A stretch of DNA of 64,000 bases from Hyphomicrobiaceae bacterium (GTDB lineage Bacteria > Pseudomonadota > Alphaproteobacteria > Rhizobiales > Xanthobacteraceae). Positions 19,261 through 27,376 of the stretch are shown here, piece after piece. The stretch spans positions 1 through 64,000 of the forward strand of contig CANJBX010000004.1 of the NCBI GenBank assembly GCA_947472885.1, given 5' to 3'. The position numbers were made by a program, and so were the translations under genes. How positions within the stretch are numbered: position 1 is the stretch's first letter; the number at the start of each line of letters is the position of its first letter. The notes under the pieces are model-generated. The model was not told the origin of the DNA and did not search any database. It saw only the letters and a program-made list of their open reading frames with translations.

Positions 19261-19492
19261 TGGCCTTCCTCATTGAAATAATGTGTCGTGTATCGCCGCG
19301 TGGCGTCCAGCAGACGATCACCATGCGGCTCCCCAAATGTCCCACCGAATTGATTCGCGGTTCGCCGTAATCACGCCGGAGGTCAGGAATGTCGATCGTC
19401 GCACCGAAAAAAACCGTCATGGCTTGCGCGAAATCGAGACCACGTTCGCGCAGTGTCCAATTACGCTTTGCCGGATCGAATGAAATTTCCAT
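19214..19492 (-). CDS. brnT: BrnT-family RNase toxin
   Basis: 92-aa toxin with the BrnT fold. The start MEISFDPAKRNWTLRERGLDF carries the conserved Asp-Pro/Lys and Arg-Gly-Leu features; later come DLRRDYGEPR and the C-terminal RHIISMRKANDREKARY, which holds the usual catalytic-site Arg and His/Lys residues. BrnT is a RelE-like ribonuclease that halts translation under stress. The start is ATG 19492; the frame runs on to a TTG at 19522 across the promoter, so the longer form is unlikely. Confidence 0.9.
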   Translation of the reverse strand: MEISFDPAKRNWTLRERGLDFAQAMTVFFGATIDIPDLRRDYGEPRINSVGHLGSRMVIVCWTPRGDTRHIISMRKANDREKARYGQRFEEG

Positions 19493-19511
19493 TCGCCGCG
19501 TTCCGATTAAA

Positions 19512-19538
19512 TGTATATACAATAAATGGCCGTGTCAA
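19512..19538 (-). promoter_or_regulatory. brnTA promoter with palindromic operator
   Basis: The minus strand has a perfect TTGACA (19538-19533) and a -10 candidate that overlaps the perfect palindrome TGTATATACA (19512-19521). Spacing is 15 bp to TATACA or 17 bp to TACATT. BrnA is known to autorepress, so the palindrome over the -10 is a natural operator candidate. The start codon of brnT lies 20 bp further on. Confidence 0.65.
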
Positions 19539-19592
19539 GGTCCATGATACCCGCTATAGAATTACCCGCACCACATGCCGCAGGGAGTTTCC

Positions 19593-20291
19593 ATGCAGGA
19601 ACAATTCAAATCCGCCTTGATCGTCGGCGCGGGCTCCGGCCTGAGCGCCGCGCTGGCGCGCGCGTTCGTGAAGGACGGCATCACGGTCGCGCTCGCTGCG
19701 CGTGACGCCGGCAAGCTCGACGATCTCGTGAAGGAAACCGGCGCGAAGGCCTACTCGTGCGACGCCAGCCAGGGCGCGGATGTCGATACGCTGTTCGCGA
19801 ATATTGACCGCGACATGGGCGCGCCGGAAATCGTCGTCTACAACGCCGGCTTTCGCATTCGCGGGCCGTTCGCTGAACTCGACCGCGACGGCGTCGCCAA
19901 GTCTATTGCGATCTCGGCGTTCGGCGGCTTTCTGGTCGCGCAGCAGGCGGTCAAACGCATGTTGCCGAACAAGCGCGGCGTCGTGCTGCTCACCGGGGCC
20001 TCGGCGGGCGTGAAGGGCTATCCGGAGTCCGCGCCGTTTGCCATGGGAAAGTTCGCGTTGCGCGGCATGGCGCAGAGCATGGCGCGCGAGCTGCACCCGA
20101 AGGGCATTCATGTGGCGCATGTCGTGATTGACGGCGGTATCAAAAGCGAGAAGCGCGTTGTGCCCGCCGACAAGCCGGACAGCCTGCTCGATCCCGCCGA
20201 TATCGCGGAGACCTACATGCACCTCATCCGCCAGCCGCGCAACGCATGGTCATGGGAAATCGAGGTGCGGCCGTGGGTGGAGAAGTTCTGA
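19593..20291 (+). CDS. short-chain dehydrogenase/reductase-like protein lacking the catalytic Tyr
   Basis: 232-aa Rossmann-fold SDR. The dinucleotide motif is GAGSGLS near residue 12, NAG is present in VVYNAGFR, and the catalytic Ser region is LTGASAG. The YxxxK motif is changed to FAMGK, so the proton-donating Tyr is Phe while Lys is retained. Loss of Tyr normally abolishes oxidoreductase activity, so it may bind cofactor without classical catalysis or belong to a divergent branch. The start is ATG 19593 (MQEQFKSALIVGAG). The 5' end faces the brnT promoter. Confidence 0.85.
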   Translation: MQEQFKSALIVGAGSGLSAALARAFVKDGITVALAARDAGKLDDLVKETGAKAYSCDASQGADVDTLFANIDRDMGAPEIVVYNAGFRIRGPFAELDRDGVAKSIAISAFGGFLVAQQAVKRMLPNKRGVVLLTGASAGVKGYPESAPFAMGKFALRGMAQSMARELHPKGIHVAHVVIDGGIKSEKRVVPADKPDSLLDPADIAETYMHLIRQPRNAWSWEIEVRPWVEKF

Positions 20292-20295
20292 CGCG

Positions 20296-20442
20296 TCAAA
20301 TACGTGGGTTCAGCACGATCCACAGTCCGAACAGGACGGCGAGGCTGACGGCGACGAACAGCGCGAGCCACATCAGGCGCTTCAACGTGCGCAGCAGATA
20401 CCGCTGAAGACTTCCGCCGGGCGATTGTCCCTGGTGCGTCAT
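20296..20442 (-). CDS. small single-pass membrane protein (48 aa)
   Basis: A short ORF of 48 codons from ATG 20442 to TGA 20296. A basic N-terminal part (SLQRYLLRTLKRLM) leads into one strongly hydrophobic helix WLALFVAVSLAVLFGLWIVL and a short tail NPRI. It starts 11 bp after the stop of the ABM-domain gene and ends 4 bp before the convergent SDR stop, so it fits the space between genes exactly. No strong ribosome-binding site is visible. The function is unknown; the reading frame and composition make it a plausible real gene. Confidence 0.5.
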   Translation of the reverse strand: MTHQGQSPGGSLQRYLLRTLKRLMWLALFVAVSLAVLFGLWIVLNPRI

Positions 20443-20453
20443 CGGCCGCGCGC

Positions 20454-21176
20454 CTAATCGAGGATCTTGTAAAGCCGCTCGTCGTAGAGCGCGCCGATCA
20501 GCGGCTGAAGCTGCTCGCGGAACTGGACGGTGCGGGCGGCCGACTGGTGGCCTTCGAGCGTGCGCTTGTTGCTCCAGATTTCCACGATGGTGAAGTGGTT
20601 GTTGCGGCGCTCCGTTTGCTGGAGCACTTCGAGCCGGCCATTGCCGGCGTCCTTGCGGCCCGCCTCGGCCGCGGAGGTCAGGACTGGCGGCGCCTTTTCG
20701 AAGATTGCCGGGACCGGGATGATGTCGATATGCGTGATGGCGTAGACGATGCGGCCACTTGGCGCTGCTTGCGGGGCAGGCGCCGAGAAGGCGGTGTGGA
20801 TGCGCTCGTCATAGGGGCTTTGCAGCATGGACTTCAGCTTGTCGCGCAATTGCGCGCCGGGACCTGCGGCATGCGCCTTGAATGCCGCCTGGTCCTTCCA
20901 GATTTCCATGATGGCGAATTCGTTTTGCTGTTCCATGCGCTGCACGATCTCGCAGCGCTGGTTGCCGTCTTCCCGGACGCAGGAGGCGCGGAACTGCTTG
21001 AGCAGCGTCATCGCCTGCGCCTTCATGGCATTCTGGATGTCGATATAGCCGACGACATAGACCGGCGCGTTGGCGCCCGGCGGGGGCGGCACGCCGGCGG
21101 CGGGCGTTTGCGCGGCGGATGGCATGGCGCTCGCGATCATGGTTGCAAACGCCAACACTATTGCTACGGGCTTCAT
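20454..21176 (-). CDS. exported protein with two antibiotic-monooxygenase (ABM) domains
   Basis: 240 aa with a signal peptide (VAIVLAFATMIASAMPSAAQ) and a Pro-rich linker. Two ABM-type ferredoxin-like domains follow: the first about 37-130 (EIVQRMEQQNEFAIMEIWKD), the second about 145-235 (EVLQQTERRNNHFTIVEIWSN). ABM domains usually dimerise; here both halves are on one chain. A periplasmic location is inferred. Such folds occur in quinol monooxygenases and heme-degrading enzymes, but no cofactor-binding residue is certain. The start is ATG 21176 with AGGGG upstream; the longer frame to 21215 lacks a good start. Confidence 0.78.
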   Translation of the reverse strand: MKPVAIVLAFATMIASAMPSAAQTPAAGVPPPPGANAPVYVVGYIDIQNAMKAQAMTLLKQFRASCVREDGNQRCEIVQRMEQQNEFAIMEIWKDQAAFKAHAAGPGAQLRDKLKSMLQSPYDERIHTAFSAPAPQAAPSGRIVYAITHIDIIPVPAIFEKAPPVLTSAAEAGRKDAGNGRLEVLQQTERRNNHFTIVEIWSNKRTLEGHQSAARTVQFREQLQPLIGALYDERLYKILD

Positions 21177-21244
21177 CCGGCTACCCCTCGTTTGCGCAAG
21201 GCTAGCGTTGCGCAACTTGCGCCGTCAACGCCGTTTGCGGGTGT

Positions 21245-22225
21245 TCAGGCAATCGTGACGATGACCTTGCCGATGGCTGTGCCTTTTTCCACCGCCTCGT
21301 GCGCTGCGACGATCTGGTCGAGCGGCAGGGATATAGCGATGTTGTGGACGAGGCTGCCCGCAGCCAGCATTTTCGAGATGCCGGCGATGGCGCGGTCGAA
21401 TTCGGCGGCGGTCATTTCATAAACAAGGATGAAGCGGATATTGATGTTGCTGACGAGGCAGAATTGCGCCGGCACGGCCTGCTCCCCGCCGCTGACGCCA
21501 TAGACCACGACGTTGCCGCGCGCGCGCAGGATTGCGGGCCACAGTCTGGAATTCACGCCGAGGTCCATTTCGAGTACGGCATCGACGCCCTTGCCGCCGG
21601 TGATCTCTTTGACGCGGGCAGCAACGTCCTCGCGCTTGTAGTCGATGATGTGATGCGCGCCGGCCTTTTCGGCGATGGCGCGTTTCTCCGGCGAACTCAC
21701 CGTGGTGATGACGGTCGCGCCTTCGGCCCTGGCGAACTGGATGGCGTAGAAACCCACGGCGCCCGCGCCGGCCGGAATAAACACGGTCGATCCCTTGCCG
21801 ATGCCGGACACCGTTACGGCGTACTGCGCGGTGATAGCCGGTATGCCCAGACCCGCGCCGACGTCGTAGCCGGCGTTATCCGGCAATGCCACGGCCTGCT
21901 TTTCCGGAATAACGATGTATTCAGCCGCCGTACCGAAGGCACGTTTCCACTGGCCGTTCCACAGCCAGACGCGCTCGCCGATGCGGCTCCTGGCGACGCC
22001 GTCGCCGACGGCGTCGATCTCACCCGCGCCGTCGCTGTGCGGAATAACGCGCGGGAACGCCATCTTGCGGGTGAGGCCGAGGCGGCTCTTCACGTCGGAG
22101 GGATTGACGCCGGAGGTCTTCATCTTGACGCGGACTTCGCCGGGGCCGGGCGAGGGTGTCGTGACATCGCCGACCTTCAGGACATCGGACGCCGTTCCGT
22201 TCACATCGTAATAGGCCGCACGCAT
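21245..22225 (-). CDS. zinc-independent NADPH:quinone reductase-like MDR protein
   Basis: 326-aa medium-chain dehydrogenase/reductase of the quinone oxidoreductase type. The N-terminal GroES-like domain has SGVNPSDVKSRLG. The Rossmann domain has VFIPAGAGAVGFYAIQFARA, which binds NADPH through the AxxGxxG-type turn, and later GNVVVYGVSGGEQ. Catalytic zinc ligands are absent, as in this subfamily. It probably reduces quinones or enones. It is read in the same direction as the ABM gene 68 bp downstream. Confidence 0.88.
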   Translation of the reverse strand: MRAAYYDVNGTASDVLKVGDVTTPSPGPGEVRVKMKTSGVNPSDVKSRLGLTRKMAFPRVIPHSDGAGEIDAVGDGVARSRIGERVWLWNGQWKRAFGTAAEYIVIPEKQAVALPDNAGYDVGAGLGIPAITAQYAVTVSGIGKGSTVFIPAGAGAVGFYAIQFARAEGATVITTVSSPEKRAIAEKAGAHHIIDYKREDVAARVKEITGGKGVDAVLEMDLGVNSRLWPAILRARGNVVVYGVSGGEQAVPAQFCLVSNINIRFILVYEMTAAEFDRAIAGISKMLAAGSLVHNIAISLPLDQIVAAHEAVEKGTAIGKVIVTIA

Positions 22226-22310
22226 GATGACGCTCCCCCTGAAATTGCAGAGAGCGAAATAACACTATCCTTGATGTCCGGCCAGCGGTGTGCGGATGGT
22301 GATCGCGGTG

Positions 22311-22493
22311 CTATTTCGCCGTCAGGCGGTGCCACTCTTCGCGGACGCGATCAACCGCCCAGCCGGAGAGTTGGCCGGCGACATCCCAGTTCACCAGCCG
22401 CTGGTTGGAGGCGGCGGGCAGGGGAGAGTCGTGCATGTAAGCGCCCCCCACAGTCAGCCCAATCCCGACGATGACACCCAGAATTAAACGCAT
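22311..22493 (-). CDS. small membrane-anchored protein (60 aa)
   Basis: 60 aa from ATG 22493 with GAGG 6-7 nt upstream. An N-terminal hydrophobic helix (RLILGVIVGIGLTVGGAYM) is followed by a periplasmic tail with NWDVAGQLSGWAVDRVREEW. I do not recognise a named family. The defined ribosome-binding site and amphipathic tail suggest a real gene. Confidence 0.6.
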   Translation of the reverse strand: MRLILGVIVGIGLTVGGAYMHDSPLPAASNQRLVNWDVAGQLSGWAVDRVREEWHRLTAK

Positions 22494-22666
22494 CACAAGC
22501 CTCTTACGTCCTGAAAGCCGGTCGCGCCGCCCGGATCGACTACACCACGCGTGGCCCACGGGCGAGCCTAAACCGCCACTAGGATTAACTACGCAGCTGA
22601 GGCTCTTGTGGTTTCACCGGATCGGCTATCATCGCCGCCGAAACGGGCTAAAACACGGAGATTGCC

Positions 22667-23005
22667 ATGCCGATCTACATTACCCAGGGCCGCTATACCC
22701 GCGATGCGGTCAAGGGCATGCTGGCGCGGCCGGAAGACCGGGCCGACCAGATTTCGCGCCTGCTTTCCAAGGTCGGCGGGCGGCTGGTCGGCTATTACGT
22801 GACGTTCGGGGAGTTCGATTTTCTCACCATCGCCGAAGCGCCGAGCGAGACCCAGATGGCGGCGGCGCTGCTGGTCGCGGCCGGGAGCAGCGGCGTGACG
22901 GATATGCGCACGACGCTCGCCATGACGGCGGCAGAGGGCAAAGGGGCCTTCGCGGCGGCGAGCGAACTGTCGAGCAGTTTCCGCTCCGCCGGCGGCACCA
23001 CCTGA
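22667..23005 (+). CDS. GYD domain protein
   Basis: 112 aa with the GYD fold throughout. It starts MPIYITQGRYTRDAVKGML and continues GGRLVGYYVTFGEFDFLTIAEA, which corresponds to the family's G-Y-D core. GYD proteins are small, probably cytosolic, dimeric alpha/beta-barrel proteins of unknown activity. The gene is monocistronic between two minus-strand genes. A GC-rich hairpin (CCCCGGCC/GGCCGGGG at 23029-23055) follows as a possible terminator. Confidence 0.82.
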   Translation: MPIYITQGRYTRDAVKGMLARPEDRADQISRLLSKVGGRLVGYYVTFGEFDFLTIAEAPSETQMAAALLVAAGSSGVTDMRTTLAMTAAEGKGAFAAASELSSSFRSAGGTT

Positions 23006-23028
23006 CAGCACGCGGCTTGAAAACAGTG

Positions 23029-23055
23029 CCCCGGCCTCGCATGGCGGGGCCGGGG
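23029..23055. terminator. GC-rich hairpin between convergent genes
   Basis: An 8-bp stem CCCCGGCC/GGCCGGGG with an 11-nt loop lies between the GYD gene and the convergent His/Gly-rich gene. No clear T-run follows, so termination is possible rather than certain. Confidence 0.5.
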
Positions 23056-23090
23056 GCTTGCCTGTTCAAGCGATATGCGTCGGCGCGGGG

Positions 23091-23345
23091 TTAGTAGCAG
23101 CCGTTGACCCGGCGCAGCCGCGGGCCGTACGGGGTGCGGACCCAGCGTTCGCGGATGCAACCGCCGTAGGCCGGACCACGGAAAGCGAACCGGGGACCAC
23201 GATAGCCGTGGTTCCAGCCGCCGCCATGATGGCCGCCGTGCCAGCCACCGCCGCCGCCGTGCCAGGCTGAAGCAGTGGTGGGGGTGAGGGCGGCTGCGCC
23301 GAGCGCGACGGTGGCCGCTGCTGCAAGAACGAGTTTGCGGAACAT
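23091..23345 (-). CDS. small exported His/Gly-rich protein
   Basis: 84 aa. A signal peptide (KLVLAAAATVALGAAALTPT, cleaved near ASA-W) is followed by a Gly/His/Trp-rich stretch (WHGGGGGWHGGHHGGGWNHG) that could bind metals. A short C-terminal part has two Cys (GGCIRERW, NGCY). No enzyme domain is visible. Similar small secreted proteins are frequent in this order. It is convergent with the GYD gene. Confidence 0.75.
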   Translation of the reverse strand: MFRKLVLAAAATVALGAAALTPTTASAWHGGGGGWHGGHHGGGWNHGYRGPRFAFRGPAYGGCIRERWVRTPYGPRLRRVNGCY

Positions 23346-23639
23346 TTGAAGTCTCCCTGTCCATTATGGGATGCGGTGCTTCGCATCCGTCCCCTCGGCT
23401 GGATTCGCAGCCTCAGGTTCATGGGACACATATTCGTCCGGCGGACCTGAACGGGTGCTGAGGACAGGATTTCGCTGCCGTTTATCTAGGTGAACCGAAA
23501 TGTCGCAGGCTGTTCATCGCCCGTTTAGCTGGCGGTCACGGCTTCGCCATACTTGCCCCGTCCGCGGGGGGCCTTTATAAGCCGCGCGAACCTTCTTTCA
23601 GGCCGCATTTTCCAGCTATAGCGCAAGGAACGAGTACCG
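23346..23639. other. intergenic region upstream of ndk
   Basis: This gap separates the divergent His/Gly-rich gene and ndk. It holds a small inverted repeat GGATGCG/CGCATCC at about 23371-23390, near the 5' end of the minus gene, and a TATAAG at about 23575 that could be a -10 for ndk. No ORF or RNA gene is recognised. Confidence 0.4.
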
Positions 23640-24062
23640 ATGGCGATTGAGCGTACGTTTTCGATTATCAAGCCCGATGCAACCGCGCGTAACCTCACGG
23701 GCGCCATCAATGCCATGATCGAACAGGCCGGCCTGCGCATCATCGCGCAGAAGCGCATCCTGATCACCCGCGCCCAGGCCGAGACGTTCTACGGCGTGCA
23801 TCGCGCGCGGCCGTTCTTCGGCGAACTCGTCGATTTCATGACCTCCGGCCCGGTGGTCGTGCAGGTGCTGGAAGGCGACAACGCCATCGTGAAGTACCGC
23901 GATGTCATGGGTGCGACCGACCCGTCCAAGGCGGCGCCGAACACCATCCGCAAGGTCCACGCGAAGTCGATCGGCGAAAACTCGGCGCACGGCTCGGATG
24001 CGGTGGATACCGCCGCCAATGAAATCGCACAGTTCTTTTCAGGCAACGAAATCGTCGGCTAG
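23640..24062 (+). CDS. ndk: nucleoside diphosphate kinase
   Basis: 140 aa, the usual length. The N-terminus [18 protein letters not shown] is typical. The phosphoacceptor His is in [12 protein letters not shown], near residue 117, and [15 protein letters not shown] is conserved. Ndk transfers the gamma phosphate from ATP to NDPs and dNDPs, balancing nucleotide pools. An AAGGAACG ribosome-binding site precedes ATG 23640. It is followed at 62 bp by the TerC-family gene. Confidence 0.97.
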   Translation: MAIERTFSIIKPDATARNLTGAINAMIEQAGLRIIAQKRILITRAQAETFYGVHRARPFFGELVDFMTSGPVVVQVLEGDNAIVKYRDVMGATDPSKAAPNTIRKVHAKSIGENSAHGSDAVDTAANEIAQFFSGNEIVG

Positions 24063-24124
24063 ACTGGCCGCAATTTAAATGGGGTGCCCGCGGGCAACGC
24101 GCGGCATAGGGAAGGGGTTTGGAA

Positions 24125-24889
24125 ATGTCACTGTTTGATCCGGCGGCCTGGAGCCTGATGGCGCAACACTTCATGGTCGAGTCGCAGTCGCCGACATACT
24201 GGCTGGCTGTGCTTCAGATCATCTGGATCAACATCCTGTTGTCCGGCGACAACGCGCTGGTCATCGCGATGGCCTGCCGCGGACTGCCGGCTACCAAGCG
24301 GATGTGGGGCATGGTGCTCGGCGCCGCAGTTGCGGTGATCCTGCGCATCATCTTCACTGGCATCGTCGCCACGCTGATGCTGCTCCCCTACTTGAAAATC
24401 GTTGGCGGTCTCGCGCTGCTGTTCATCGCCGTCAAGATGCTGGTGCCGGAAGACCCCGACGAGAACGAGGTCGAGGCGGTCGAGCATCTCTGGCGCGCGG
24501 TCTGGATCGTCACCGTCGCCGATATCATCATGTCGCTCGACAACGTGATTGCGATTGCAGCCGCTGCGAAGGGGTCGATGTCGCTCCTCATCATCGGTCT
24601 TGGCATCAGCATTCCGCTCATTGTTGCCGGCGCTGCGCTGATCATGACCGCGCTCGACAAGTTCCCGATCCTGATCTGGGCCGGTGGTGCGTTGCTCGGC
24701 TGGGTCGCGGGTGAGGTCATTGCGACCGATCCGGCGCTCGACAGCTTCATCGCTGCCAGGTTCGGCGCCGACTCGATCCATACGATCGAGAAGGTCTGTG
24801 CGGTGGTTGGTGCGCTTTTCGTGGTCGCGGCCGGATGGGCGTGGCGGCGGTCGAAAGCCAATGCCAAGGCAAAGGCGCACGCGGTCTAG
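24125..24889 (+). CDS. TerC/YjbE-family integral membrane protein
   Basis: 254-aa protein with seven or so predicted helices. It carries two family motifs of acidic residues in membrane helices: NILLSGDNALVIAMA (about 38-52) and IIMSLDNVIAIAAAAKG (about 135-152). TerC-family proteins are implicated in metal export, Mn2+ in particular, during exoenzyme or membrane-protein metalation. The start is ATG 24125 with AAGGGG 8 nt upstream; the TTG at 24119 is less likely. No yybP-ykoY-like riboswitch fits in the 62-bp leader. A strong terminator follows. Confidence 0.87.
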   Translation: MSLFDPAAWSLMAQHFMVESQSPTYWLAVLQIIWINILLSGDNALVIAMACRGLPATKRMWGMVLGAAVAVILRIIFTGIVATLMLLPYLKIVGGLALLFIAVKMLVPEDPDENEVEAVEHLWRAVWIVTVADIIMSLDNVIAIAAAAKGSMSLLIIGLGISIPLIVAGAALIMTALDKFPILIWAGGALLGWVAGEVIATDPALDSFIAARFGADSIHTIEKVCAVVGALFVVAAGWAWRRSKANAKAKAHAV

Positions 24890-24916
24890 TCACCGCGTTC
24901 GTCTCACTCAAAAATC

Positions 24917-24946
24917 AAAAGGCCCGGTGCTTGCACCGGGCCTTTT
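24917..24946. terminator. bidirectional Rho-independent terminator
   Basis: A 13-bp stem AAAAGGCCCGGTG / CACCGGGCCTTTT with the short loop CTTG. It separates the convergent TerC-family and purN genes and has A/T runs on both sides. Confidence 0.92.
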
Positions 24947-24962
24947 CGTTTGCGGGAAATTT

Positions 24963-25547
24963 TCAGACTGTCGCGCGGCCTTCCGCTATGGCCTTCAGCG
25001 CCTGCGGATAAATCCAGTGTTCGACCGCGAGGACCCGTTTCGCCAGCGTATCCGGCGTGTCATTTGGCAGCACCGGAACGGAAGCCTGCGCGATGATCGG
25101 GCCGGAATCCATTTCCGGCACCACGAAGTGCACTGTTGCACCGTGTTCCCTAGCGCCTGCGGCGATGGCGCGTTCGTGCGTATCGAGCCCCTTGAAGGCA
25201 GGCAGCAGTGCGGGATGAATGTTGATCATCCGCTGGTCCCAGCGCGAGATCAGCCACGGTGTCAGCAGGCGCATGAAGCCCGCGAGGCAGACGATGTCGA
25301 TGCGATTGGTTTCAAGCACGTCCTGCAACGCGCGTTCGAAGGCTTCGCGATCCTTGAACTGCTTGTGATCGACGACGGCAGTCGTGATGCCGGCGCTGCT
25401 TGCGGTGGCGAGGCCGCCGGCGTCGGGGCGATTGCTTGCGACCAGCACAATTTCAGCGGGATACGCCGGGTCTTTCGCAGCCTCGATCAGCGCCGCCATG
25501 TTGGAGCCGCGGCCGGAGATCAGGATGGCGACGCGCTTGCGCGGCAT
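24963..25547 (-). CDS. purN: phosphoribosylglycinamide formyltransferase
   Basis: 194-aa PurN catalysing formyl transfer from 10-formyl-THF to GAR in purine synthesis. Motifs are GRGSN (phosphate binding) near residue 12, the catalytic Asn-His in NIHPALLPAF near 103, and Asp in HFVVPEMDSGPII. The start is ATG 25547 (MPRKRVAILISGRGSN), 4 bp after the purM stop, so the two are co-translated. This is the standard purM-purN order of this group. Confidence 0.96.
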   Translation of the reverse strand: MPRKRVAILISGRGSNMAALIEAAKDPAYPAEIVLVASNRPDAGGLATASSAGITTAVVDHKQFKDREAFERALQDVLETNRIDIVCLAGFMRLLTPWLISRWDQRMINIHPALLPAFKGLDTHERAIAAGAREHGATVHFVVPEMDSGPIIAQASVPVLPNDTPDTLAKRVLAVEHWIYPQALKAIAEGRATV

Positions 25548-25551
25548 CTGG

Positions 25552-26625
25552 TCAGCCGAGATCGAGTTTGCCGGTGAACTCAACGCCGGGCGCACCGGGA
25601 GCGCGCGCCGTAACGGTGCCGATGGTGACGACGCGTTCGCCCATGCGTTCCAGCGTCGCGCACACCGCGGCGGCTTTCGCGCTTTCGACGACGGCGATCA
25701 TGCCGATGCCGCAGTTGAACGCGCGCGTCATTTCCATTTCGGCGATGTTGCCAGTCCTGGCCAACCATTTGAACACCGGCAGCACAGGGACGGTCGAAAG
25801 GTCCATGCGGATCGCGAGGTGATCCGGCAGCACACGCGGGATGTTGTCGGGGAAGCCGCCGCCGGTGATATGGGCGAGCGCCTTCACAGCCTTGGTCTCG
25901 CGGATCGCGGCGAGGCACGATTTCACATAGAGCCTGGTCGGCGTCAGCAGGGCTTCGCCCAGCGTCTTCGACGGGTCGAACGGTGCGGGCGCGCTCAGCG
26001 CGAGGCCGGAACGTTCGACCACTTTCCGTACCAGCGAGTAGCCGTTGGAGTGGACGCCGGAGGAGGCGAGGCCTAGCACGGTGTCGCCGGGGCCGACATC
26101 GCCACGCGGCAGCAGGGTGCCGCGTTCTGCCGCACCCACCGCAAATCCCGCGAGGTCGTAATCGCCCTGTTGATAAAGGCCCGGCATTTCCGCCGTCTCG
26201 CCGCCGATCAGCGCACAGCCGGACTGCTTGCAGCCCTCGGCGATGCCTGCCACCACGGCCGCGCCGACTTCCGGTTCCAGCTTGGAACAGGCAAAATAAT
26301 CGAGGAAGAACAAGGGTTCGGCACCCTGGACGACCAGATCGTTGACCGACATGGCGACCAGATCGATGCCGATGGTCTGGTGGCGGTTGGTGTCGATGGC
26401 GAGTTTGACCTTGGTCCCGACGCCGTCGGTGGCCGCGCACAGCACCGGATCGGTAAAACCGGCCTGTTTGAGGTCAAAAAGACCGCCAAACCCCCCGATT
26501 TCGGCGCCTGCGCCCCGCCGCGCGGTGGCGCGCACCAGCGGCTTGATGAGGTCCACCATGCGGTTGCCGGCATCGATATCGACGCCGGCGCCGGCGTAGG
26601 TGAGGCCGCCTTTATCGCCCGTCAT
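25552..26625 (-). CDS. purM: phosphoribosylformylglycinamidine cyclo-ligase (AIR synthetase)
   Basis: 357 aa, converting FGAM to AIR with ATP. The N-terminus [20 protein letters not shown] holds the conserved YAGAGVD. ATP/FGAM-binding parts are [35 protein letters not shown] and [12 protein letters not shown]. The start is ATG 26625; the open frame continues far upstream, but that part is antisense to the next gene. It is the first gene of purMN and diverges from the CDP-alcohol phosphatidyltransferase gene. Confidence 0.96.
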   Translation of the reverse strand: MTGDKGGLTYAGAGVDIDAGNRMVDLIKPLVRATARRGAGAEIGGFGGLFDLKQAGFTDPVLCAATDGVGTKVKLAIDTNRHQTIGIDLVAMSVNDLVVQGAEPLFFLDYFACSKLEPEVGAAVVAGIAEGCKQSGCALIGGETAEMPGLYQQGDYDLAGFAVGAAERGTLLPRGDVGPGDTVLGLASSGVHSNGYSLVRKVVERSGLALSAPAPFDPSKTLGEALLTPTRLYVKSCLAAIRETKAVKALAHITGGGFPDNIPRVLPDHLAIRMDLSTVPVLPVFKWLARTGNIAEMEMTRAFNCGIGMIAVVESAKAAAVCATLERMGERVVTIGTVTARAPGAPGVEFTGKLDLG

Positions 26626-26796
26626 GGCGCGGAATCCCCTGTTGAAATCCTGAGGTATCAAACCGCAGGTAACGCGCGGGTGGTACGGCGAAATCGGGCC
26701 CGGTGCAATGGCGGGTAACGCTTGGCAACAGGGCTGGGGACTATATGTATAGTGCGCGGGAACGAAGCACTGAACGCATGGTATCCGCCGGGGGCC

Positions 26797-27351
26797 GTGT
26801 TGCTGAATCTGCCTAATCTCATCACGATCGCACGCATCCTGCTCGTGCCCATCATGGTATGGGCCATCGCATCGCAGGAAATGCGTATCGCATTTTTCCT
26901 GTTCCTCGCTGCTGGCCTCAGCGACGCCGTGGACGGCTTTTTGGCCAAGCGTTTCAACATGGCGAGCGAACTCGGGGCCTATCTCGATCCGCTGGCCGAC
27001 AAGGTGCTGATCGTCGCGATCTATGTGTCGCTCGGGATCACGGAAGCCATCCCGCGCTGGCTGGTCATTCTGGTGGTGTCGCGCGACCTGCTGATCGTCG
27101 GCGGCATCATGCTGGCGTGGGTGCTTGGCAATCCGCTCCAGATCAAGCCGCTGAGGGTGTCCAAGCTCAACACGGTTGCACAGATATTGCTCGCAGGCTT
27201 CGTGCTGGCGGCGCTCGGCTTCAACTGGGATGCTGATATGGTGCGGATGGCGCTGACAGCGGCGGTGGCGGCGTTGACGCTGTTGTCCGTCGGGTTCTAT
27301 CTGCGCGATTGGGTGACGCATATGGGCGTTACGTCACCGGGCCGAGAGTGA
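26797..27351 (+). CDS. CDP-alcohol phosphatidyltransferase family protein
   Basis: 184-aa membrane enzyme with the full CDP-alcohol transferase motif DG-x2-A-(K)R-x8-G-x3-D-x3-[21 protein letters not shown] then LDPLADK. Predicted helices surround it. The N-terminus [17 protein letters not shown] resembles PgsA, so phosphatidylglycerophosphate synthase or a cardiolipin-synthase-like activity is plausible. GTG 26797 is my chosen start; GTG 26752 and a TTG at 26722 are open alternatives. It is followed at 25 bp by the AI-2E-type permease gene. Confidence 0.85.
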   Translation: MLLNLPNLITIARILLVPIMVWAIASQEMRIAFFLFLAAGLSDAVDGFLAKRFNMASELGAYLDPLADKVLIVAIYVSLGITEAIPRWLVILVVSRDLLIVGGIMLAWVLGNPLQIKPLRVSKLNTVAQILLAGFVLAALGFNWDADMVRMALTAAVAALTLLSVGFYLRDWVTHMGVTSPGRE

Positions 27352-27376
27352 TGTTGCGTTGGAGTGGAAGGCGGCG

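Noticed and set aside
24063-24124. A yybP-ykoY (Mn2+) riboswitch upstream of the TerC-family gene
   Set aside because: The gap to ndk is only 62 bp and shows no paired-loop pattern of that class.
26626-27321. Upstream extension of the purM frame to 589 codons
   Set aside because: The extra part is antisense to the CDP-alcohol phosphatidyltransferase gene; PurM family N-terminus starts at 26625.
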